From the NCBI GenBank assembly GCA_030789695.1, contig CM061138.1, positions 16,440,214 to 16,504,213 of the forward strand: a stretch of DNA of 64,000 nt, written 5' to 3'. The translations under genes and the position numbers were made by a program. The notes beneath the pieces are model-generated. The model was not told the DNA's origin. It saw only the letters and a list, made by a program, of their open reading frames with translations, and searched no databases. The stretch comes from Scilla litardierei. Lineage: Eukaryota > Streptophyta > Magnoliopsida > Asparagales > Asparagaceae. This document shows, piece by piece, positions 57,215-64,000 of this stretch (positions are counted from its first letter, which is position 1; each line of letters opens with the position of its first letter).

Positions 57215-58103
57215 TTTATACAAATCCTGGAGATGCTGCGGAGTTCTGCACACTCTGGACCAGTGGTCTTTCATGCCACAGCTACGTCACTGGTCTTTCA
57301 ATTCCCTCTTAGGTGGGGGTGCATCATCTCTATTTTTGTTATTTCTGCGTCACGTGAACTTTCGCTTACTTTCATTTCTTCGTTGTTGGACTTGGCCCCT
57401 AGCCCTTTTGTTCTGTCCTCCTTTCTGTGGTCTTTCTTTTCGTTTATTATCTCTCTTCTTTCGAGAAGATGAGGCATTATGAGCTTCTGGGATGTGGGAA
57501 GTGCCAGGGGGCGCATGTTATGAGTGGCGATAAGAAGCTCTCTGTTTTGTTCAGCCATGAGTAAACATGACAGCAGCTCAGAATACTTGGTGAACTTTCG
57601 TTCACGGTATTGCTGCATTAGTACCACATCTTTTTCATGGAAAGACGTGTACGTCTTTTTCAGCATGCGAACTTTTGAGACTTTTCACCACACAACTTCA
57701 GGTGTGAGGTGATACTAAAGAGAGCTGAGTTGTACTCAGCTATGGACTTAAAGTCCTGCAGTCTCAGGTTCTCCCGCTCATATTGTGCCTTTGGGAGTAT
57801 AACATCTTTCTGATGTTTATACCTATTCTCAAGGGCAATCCATAGCTCAAGTGGATCTTCGACCGTAAGGTATTCAGTCTTTAGGGTGTTGTCCACATGT
57901 CGGCGAATATAGATAATGGCTTGCGTCTTTTCTATATCGCTTACATTTTCTTTCGTGGTCACATCGAAAATTAGGGACTTAGCCCACAGATGGAATTTCA
58001 CATCGAGCTGCCAGCTCAGATAGTTTATGCCTGATGCATCCAGCACTTCGAAATCGACGCTTGTAATTTTAGCCATTTTATCTAGCAGAGCACAAATATG
58101 CAT
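57215..58103 (-). pseudogene. copia gag (UBN2-type) with damaged zinc knuckle
   Basis: Starts near 58075 (MAKITSVDFEVLDASGINY). It has YLSWQLDVKFHL, KTEYLTVEDPLELWIALENRY and YERENLRLQDFKSIAEYNSAL, the classic copia gag. A frameshift at about 57660 moves to MLKKTYTSFHEKDVVLMQQY. The knuckle follows at about 57230 (SCGMKDHWSRVCRTPQH). The first Cys of CxxC reads as a TGA stop, so it could not bind zinc. The 147-codon N-terminal ORF includes a few upstream residues before the likely Met. Confidence 0.9.
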
Positions 58104-58949
58104 GAATTAATAATTTAAACATAAACATTTTAATGCGGAGGCAATTTTAATATGAAGGGCTAATTCGGCCAGTCCCACATAAATACGAGTCCAAAGTCCC
58201 ATTACAGTCCATATTACACAAATGAAAGCTTTAAAAAGAAATTACAACTTTGGAAACCCCGTGGGTCCCATATAAGATCTTCAGCTTCAATTGTGGCCTC
58301 TGTCTCCATGAAAAATGGTTTTCGGTCTTGGACATTTACATAATTTCCTCACTACAATTTCTCTCAAAAGTAAAAGAAAAGTGCAGGAAAATAAAATGTG
58401 GGACTTAAACAGCTAATCCAAAAATTGCAATTAGCCATCCATGGAGAAATTTTGTGCTCATCAAACATTTTCATCAGATATTTTTATCACGGGCATCACA
58501 TGCATCACATGCATATATATTCGCAGAGATGGATAACATTTTAATTACTTAATAATTATTGGACCACTGGACAACGTCATGCACCGTTAGGTTAGCTGAC
58601 TAACGGCAAAGCGGTCGCAGGATCTTTCTAATTATTAAGTTTTAAAAATATGTACAACCATATATAGTTTATCCACAGAATAAGCCAAAAATGATGCAAA
58701 GCATATAGTTATGATCATACAAAGGTATCATATAATGCAAGGGTTGTGCAAATTTGGCTTATTCAAAATTCCTTTTTAATTCATCCCCAAATGTCACCAA
58801 AAATCCCCTTATTGCCCCATAATTTATCGTGATTTTTCTTAAATTTTTAGGTCCTCAAAACACCATTTTAATCAATTTTTAGCCCCCCAACAAGCCTTTT
58901 AAAGCTTATTTTTAGCCGCTTTAATCGTAATTTGCCCTTTTCCCATTAT

Positions 58950-59480
58950 TTTTTCTCTCGAAAATATGGTCTGCGGGCCTGAAGCCTGCAGAGTGGCTGC
59001 GGGCTTCAGAGACTGCGAGCCTGCAGCCTCAATCATTTTTTGTATTGAATTGGGCTCTTGGGCCCAACAAGGTTGAGAGGCGGCCGCTAAGGTTGCCGCC
59101 GTCGCCCTTCGGGGGGGGTGCCGCCAAGCGGCGGCGGACAGTGGCCCCCCGCGCTACATGCTGGGGGGAGGCGCAGCGGAGGCAGCCCTCCGCTGCCGAC
59201 AGGGGGCGGCAGGCCCCCGCTGCAGGTGGGGGGTGCGCGGGCAGCCCCCTCGTTGCAGGCGGGGGGGGGGAGGGGGACGCAGGGCGCCGGCAGCCCCCCG
59301 CTGCAGGCGGGGGGCACGCGGCTCGCCGGCGCCGGCAGCCCCCCGCTGCAGGCAGGGGGGCGCCGGCAGCCCCCCGCTGCAGGTGGGAGGGCACGAGGCA
59401 TCTGCGCCTCGACGCTTCGGACGCGGCCGAGGGGGGGGGGGGTGGGCGGTGGCAAGGCCACCGGCGAGGGTAAGGGTTTC
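58950..59480. repeat. GC-rich minisatellite in the copia leader
   Basis: Between the primer site and gag, this stretch is very GC-rich. It contains imperfect tandem units built on CGGCAGCCCCCCGCTGCAGG (about 59215, 59297, 59332, 59360), with poly-G runs at 59103, 59260 and 59430. Open frames in all registers give Pro/Ala/Gly/Arg-rich peptides and are not genes. The leader is about 1.7 kb, long for this group. Confidence 0.85.
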
Positions 59481-59800
59481 AAAAAAACCATATTTTACGT
59501 TATTTTCTGATTAAAAGCATGTTAAAAACATGATTTTTGGGGCTATTAGCCCACATTCCACATCGATCTTGCGAGATCTATGGAGAAAGCTATCATACGT
59601 ATGATAAAAACGACATTTTTAGCGGGATTTACCTCTATATCTGTCCTCCGGATATAGCGACGATTGAATGAAGCCTACGCGGACGACGACGCTCGTTTGA
59701 GAAAGCCTTGCACCACGCGCGTGGATCTCCTGTCTCCCTTCGCCTTCGCAACGATCGAAATTTTGTGAAAAAAAATATTTAGAGGCTCGTGCTGATAATG

Positions 59801-59945
59801 TGTTATGAATCAACACGTGGGGGAGGAAACCCCAGCCATTTATTTATAGGCAGGATAGGAGAGTAGAAAGATATGATACATAAATATGTGCGTATCTCTA
59901 AGATACCCGCAATCCTAACCGACTCGGGTATTTCCATTCACAACA
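59801..59945 (-). repeat. 5' LTR of the complete copia
   Basis: Plus-strand TGTTATGAATCAACAC...TTCACAACA; near-identical in outline to 53371-53514, with scattered substitutions. Confidence 0.95.
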
Positions 59946-60869
59946 CTTGACTAATTGTCAAAGTATAATTGTTAGGAGTAATTTTCACTACATGTTGCAT
60001 GTTGCAATAAAATAATTATATTTCTATGCACTGATATAAATCGTATGAATGTTTTTCTTACATGCCATAGTTTGAGATAAAATGGTTATGTTTTTAGGCA
60101 TTAAAGTATATGTTGCAGTGGTTATGCTTGCTAAATGTTTGACTTAGTTTAATGAGTGGACTTGTCAAACAAATTATGGATAACCTTACTATCCACATGA
60201 TCACTGATAACCCATGTTATCAATAGCATCTCACTCTAATGATAGTCTCAAAGTACTATCTTGGGACGTTTGACTAGACGATCAAGTATTGCAAGCATGT
60301 AAACTCCTGAACAAAATGTGAGGATGCCCAATTCTCTTAGAAAACATGGAAAAAGAAAATCACCAAGTTTCAAGGATATTCGTCGATACGAAATCCATAT
60401 TGAAACTGACAAAATAAATACCGAATATTCATATATACCGACTCAAGAAAATTAATGGCTTGAAGACCATACTTGAGCGTTTGAATGCACCTTCAACAGG
60501 TCCATACCATACGAAATTCGAAGAATGGAGCAAAATTAACGGAGCACACGCATGTGCCCGGACTTGTATAAGTTTATACTTTAATACGAGTGATTTAGAC
60601 GCTTTGGATTGGTGATGATGCACTCCATCATATCCCAAGCCCATAAAAATAACCAAAGAACACAAATATTCTTCAGAAGGGTAAATCTCCATTATTATAG
60701 AGTACAAACCAATCATGAAACCAATCATGAAAATGTATCCATTAAAAATAACATAATAAACTTTTTTCTTTGAAAGTGCTTGAGGGATATTTATGGATTT
60801 AACCACTCCCCATGACGGGCTGATAAAGTACATTGCTGTCCTTATGACCCTCTAAATGGTCATAAGTAT

Positions 60870-61310
60870 GCCTATTATCCAACCACAGTCCAGATATTCT
60901 AAAGCTATTAGGGCAAATTATAAAAATTACGGGCACACCCGATAATACTGGGATATAAATAACAATTTGCAACTGGAATGAAAGTTGAACACACTGAACC
61001 ATATGTTCACACCCAAATTAGGTTGGACGAGTCGATTATTAAAATGACTCCAATGGATTACATATCCATTGATTTCAGTTATTGGTGACTGCATGGGGAC
61101 ATGCAATCTTGCATGCTGCTTCAAAAACTATACTCGGACCCTCTGGGAGTCAGAGTTATTCTTCGATGCAACTTGCATACGAACACCACCAAATATCTCT
61201 CATTTGAGGATTTTAGGTTGCCCAGTTTATATCCCCAAAGCAACACCACATATAATAAAATCAAGACCTCAACACCATCTTGGAATCTGTATAGGATTTA
61301 ATTCACCATA
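60870..61310 (+). pseudogene. Integrase C-terminal part of the older copia
   Basis: Plus frames give KVEHTEPYVHTQ (about 60990), GDCMGTCNLACCF, then PPNISHLRILGCPVYIPKATP, SRPQHHLGICIGFNSP, which follows the usual WGHAILHAASLI...PPNISHLRIFGCxVYVP order of copia integrase/linker. Broken frames. Confidence 0.85.
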
Positions 61311-61684
61311 GATAAATAGATACCTTGCACCCCAAAACGGGAGAGGCGTTAAACGCACGTCTCGAAGACTGTGCATTAATGTGTCTACATTCCTAGTACT
61401 ATGCTAAACTCGGCTGAATCATGAAGCTCCTCTAACCATTTAAAATATCAGAAATAAATAAAAATATATGATCTGAAATTATGAAATATGATAATGAGAC
61501 CATGAAGATCCTCTACATCTAAGAAAATGTTCAACAGTTATCGGACATAGTTACTAACAAAATTATCAGCTCACACATCCCTGCTGCTAACACTCCTGCT
61601 AGGATTGACATCCCTGAGAATGGATATAATCCACTAATAGCAGAAGTGGCTGTTCTTCAACTGAAAAGCGGCAGACCACCAGGC

Positions 61685-62204
61685 TGTAGGATCCCAACGC
61701 GCGTGGATGGAGGATCGAAAGAGAACTTACGTTAGCGTACGCTGCGCTGTAGTCTCTGAACTTTGCCCTTGGATTCGCCACAAGGTCAGTACTTCGTCAC
61801 AGAGGATCGAAGCAGAGTTTCCACCATCTAAATCTCTATTTGGAAAAAGAACTAAATGGAAGGGAGAAGAGGAAAAAGTTTGCCTTATGCAAAACTTATG
61901 GCATGAAGGATTAGCCTTAAAAGCCTTACCCTTGGGTCCTATTTATAGGCTTTAGGGGTAGTTATTGTAGGAAATAACCATATATAAGCTTATTAGGCTA
62001 TATTAGCACATTTCCATATCCTCTTCCTTATGCACTTATCAAGTGCCTTTATGCACTTATAAAGTGACTTTTTCCACTTATCGAGTGGTCATTTTCACAC
62101 ATGAAAAGGTTCCCTTCGCACCTACTTTCATGCACGCGATATCTGAGGTCCGTATACCCTCATACATCCCCTCATGGGTGTATACATGTCGTCCATATCC
62201 AACA
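61685..62204 (-). mobile_element. Solo LTR, TSD CAGGC
   Basis: 520 bp. The minus strand begins TGTTGGATATGGAC and ends GGATCCTACA, with near-perfect TGTTGGA/TCCTACA ends. Identical flanks CAGGC (61680-61684, 62205-62209). A TATA-like TATTTATAGG is near 61940. It splits the copia linker between LKSGRPP and the following GSKDKSPK-like codons. Confidence 0.9.
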
Positions 62205-63760
62205 CAGGCTCTAAGGATAAAAGTCCCAAAAGAGGAAAACTCTTGGAGGCCTTAAGACAATACTATCACATGACAATAAGCTTGTGTTCATACCTTCACC
62301 CCTCCTAGAACCACAAGAAGATGAGAATCCGGGAGAAACTAAAATATCATTAAATGTTGTGCGTACTGGGGAGGTGTTGGATAGAAAGAACACAATTATC
62401 GGACAATATATTCATGTATCATATTGCCACTTACATAGCAAAAGCGTTATAATTATATAATAGCGATCCATACTTCGTTGCTAAAATGCAAACATAGAGA
62501 TTGACCAATGTAGAACATGGCTATAAAAGTTGAGCAGGACTCGCTTATAAAACATGAAGTGTTCAGACAAGTCCAGACACCAAAAGATGTCAATCCTGTG
62601 GACATAATGAGTATTGTATAAATATAAATAGGTATAAATTGTATGCCATAAGGTACATCCTATAGGTCAAGGTTTTTTCGATGAAACTGGTGAATAAACA
62701 ATTAAAGATGAACTTGTCTCATGTATATAAATGATGGATCAGACTCCTTAGCTATAGTTGCGAATACCTTACGATTTGGCAAAGGAAATTATGGATATGC
62801 TACTACTGGATGTCGTAACAGCATACCTCTACAGATATCTTGATAAAAATACATTACTCATTTTCTTAAATGCCTGAATAGACTTCGTGACATCTATTCT
62901 ATTGAAGAAATAATAAAATGTTGTACAATCAAGAGAGTCCCTTGACAAAGCAATGATTCATACTAAAGGTTGTCTTTACATCTTTATAAGAGCAAAGTAC
63001 CTGATTTGAGATTATATTTGTAAACAACCTAAATCTCATCGGATCTCCTACGGAGAAAATCGAAGTATCTGTTCTAGTATGATTATCAAATATAATATGA
63101 AAGACCTAATCAAAATAAAGATATGTCATGTCTCACTTCTTCTCTAAAAGATATAATCCTGTTACAGTAGACTTCATACATCAAGAGTCTGGTGAAGAAT
63201 TTACACACGGATCATTGTCATACACTAAGTACACATATGGTATTACGTTTACTGGATGTACATAAAAACCCCTTCCGTCAGCTCAAAGATGGTGATGATA
63301 TTCTTGGTCATGAAGTCCCTTATCTAAATGCAATTGGAGCACTTATCTATCTGGCTAATTGTACGCGTCCCAATATAGCATTTGTAGTAAATTTACTAGC
63401 CAGTACAGTGTTGCGCCTACAAAGCGCCACTGGACCAAAGTAAATCATATTCTGCGCTACCTCCAAGGGTCAACAATTTTGGGCTTACGTTTTAAGAAAG
63501 AATTATCATTCACACTTGTTGGCTCTATAGATACATGTCTGATCCTTATAATAAGAAGTCACAAACTGAGTACCTACGGTGGGACGACCTCTCCTGGAGA
63601 TCTACAAAGCTAACTATGAAGGCAACATCGTCCTATCATTCTGAGATCCTCACCATTCCAGAAACAAGCCGAGAGTGTGTTTGAGTGCGCCTAGTGGTAC
63701 ATCACATAACAATGATGACTGGATCAACGACTGGTGATTTGGAGCTGACCACATAGTATG
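62205..63760 (+). pseudogene. RT and RNase H remnants of the older copia
   Basis: After the solo LTR the reading resumes (SPLLEPQEDENPGETKI, DRKNTII). RT parts are at about 62760-62960 (NTLRFGKGNYGYATTGC, CLNRLRDIYSIEE). RNase H follows at 63192-63443 (HTLSTHMVLRLLDVHKNPF, LGHEVPYLNAIGAL, YLANCTRPNIAFVVN), and in another frame at 63430-63620 (SVAPTKRHW, ILRYLQGSTILGL). The terminal motif TMKATSSYHSEI is at about 63615 and DDKTKHTSP at 63815. Multiple stops. Confidence 0.88.
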
Positions 63761-64000
63761 AAGACCATGCCGCATGTTTACCCCAATTTTGAGGAGACAA
63801 TATTAGAGATGACAAAACAAAGCATACTTCTCCAGAGCTCTTTTAAATTCAGCCGTTGCCAAAGAATGTTGAAATCTGTGATTTGTACCTTTTCGAAATA
63901 TTGTAAATAGAATTGATGTAAAATGTCTAAAAGATCTGAAATCCGAAGAGCTTGCACATATAAGGTGGAGTTAAAAGAGAATTGTACCGTTTTTACTTGC

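Larger units (their letters stand above)
53371..59945 (-). mobile_element. Complete Ty1/copia element, TSD CTTGA
   Basis: 6575 bp, with 144- and 145-bp LTRs at the ends and identical 5-bp flanks CTTGA (53366-53370, 59946-59950). Order on the minus strand: LTR, primer site TTATCAGCACGAGCC, unusual GC-rich leader, gag, integrase, RT, RNase H, duplicated 3' UTR, polypurine AAGGGGGAG, LTR. ORFs are broken by frameshifts and stops, so it is structurally complete but inactive. The short LTRs and half-tRNA-Met primer site fit the Ale/Retrofit-like copia group (inference). Confidence 0.92.
59946..64000 (+). mobile_element. Older plus-strand copia element, 3' part
   Basis: After the complete copia ends, plus-strand integrase, RT and RNase H remnants follow to the window end. 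They resemble the same region of the minus element. For example 'cattttcttaaatgcctgaatagacttcg' (about 62862) recurs inverted at about 54885, and 'caaagcaatgattc' and 'ctcatcggatctcc' also recur. The left part is the gag fragment at 53190. Interrupted by a solo LTR. Its 3' LTR is not within the window. Confidence 0.8.

Noticed and set aside
59029..59514. Long open frames on both strands in the GC-rich stretch
   Set aside because: All frames stay open because stop codons are rare at this GC content. The peptides are Pro/Ala/Gly/Arg repeats; it is a minisatellite in a copia leader.
60429..60833. 134-codon minus-strand frame with hydrophobic stretches
   Set aside because: It is the reverse strand of the decayed plus-strand copia integrase region; no independent support.

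Overview
This window is plant nuclear DNA. The evidence is canonical GT-AG introns, an intronless PPR-DYW organelle RNA-editing factor, a tonoplast sugar transporter gene, and a dense layer of Ty1/copia, Ty3/gypsy, LINE, hAT and MITE-like repeats. The species cannot be named from sequence alone. Very long TE-filled introns fit a woody or early-diverging angiosperm, but that is only a guess.

Only two genes look functional. The first is a minus-strand 905-aa PLS-DYW PPR gene (6869-9586) with an intact catalytic HxE...CxxC signature. The second is a plus-strand tonoplast sugar transporter of the TMT2/TST2 type, with five coding exons from 16959 to 51374 that join in phase to 751 aa. Two of its introns are huge, 19.9 kb (17905-37852) and 11.8 kb (38806-50592), and are mostly transposon debris.

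Layout. 1-3290: a decayed minus-strand Ty3/gypsy element running off the left edge, abutting a plus-strand gag-only LTR element (3291-5458). 5480-5960: a LINE fragment. 6869-9586: the PPR gene, with a MITE-like element just upstream of its start codon. 10580-15290: two SIRE-like LTR pieces in inverted orientation, one carrying a nested solo LTR with a clean target-site duplication. 16000-51400: the TST gene. Intron 2 holds a copia relic lacking pol and interrupted by a hAT transposon (18863-25800), then a 7.5-kb Tat-like LTR element (26926-34406) that keeps gag, antisense ORFs and a hairpin-bearing ~56-bp satellite-like array but has no pol. Intron 3 holds several minisatellites and a second, inverted copy of the gag-only element with both LTRs (45954-48341). 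51375-64000: nested copia elements. A structurally complete minus-strand copia (53371-59945, TSD CTTGA) is inserted in an older plus-strand copia of the same broad lineage, which is also split by a solo LTR (61685-62204, TSD CAGGC).

The genes do not form a pathway. The main interest is the retroelement biology: three LTR element types in or near the genes have gag or accessory ORFs but no recognisable pol, and one of them (the gag-only family with an acidic Glu/Pro tract) I could not assign to a named family. All element boundaries and homologies were read by eye; no database search or alignment program was run.
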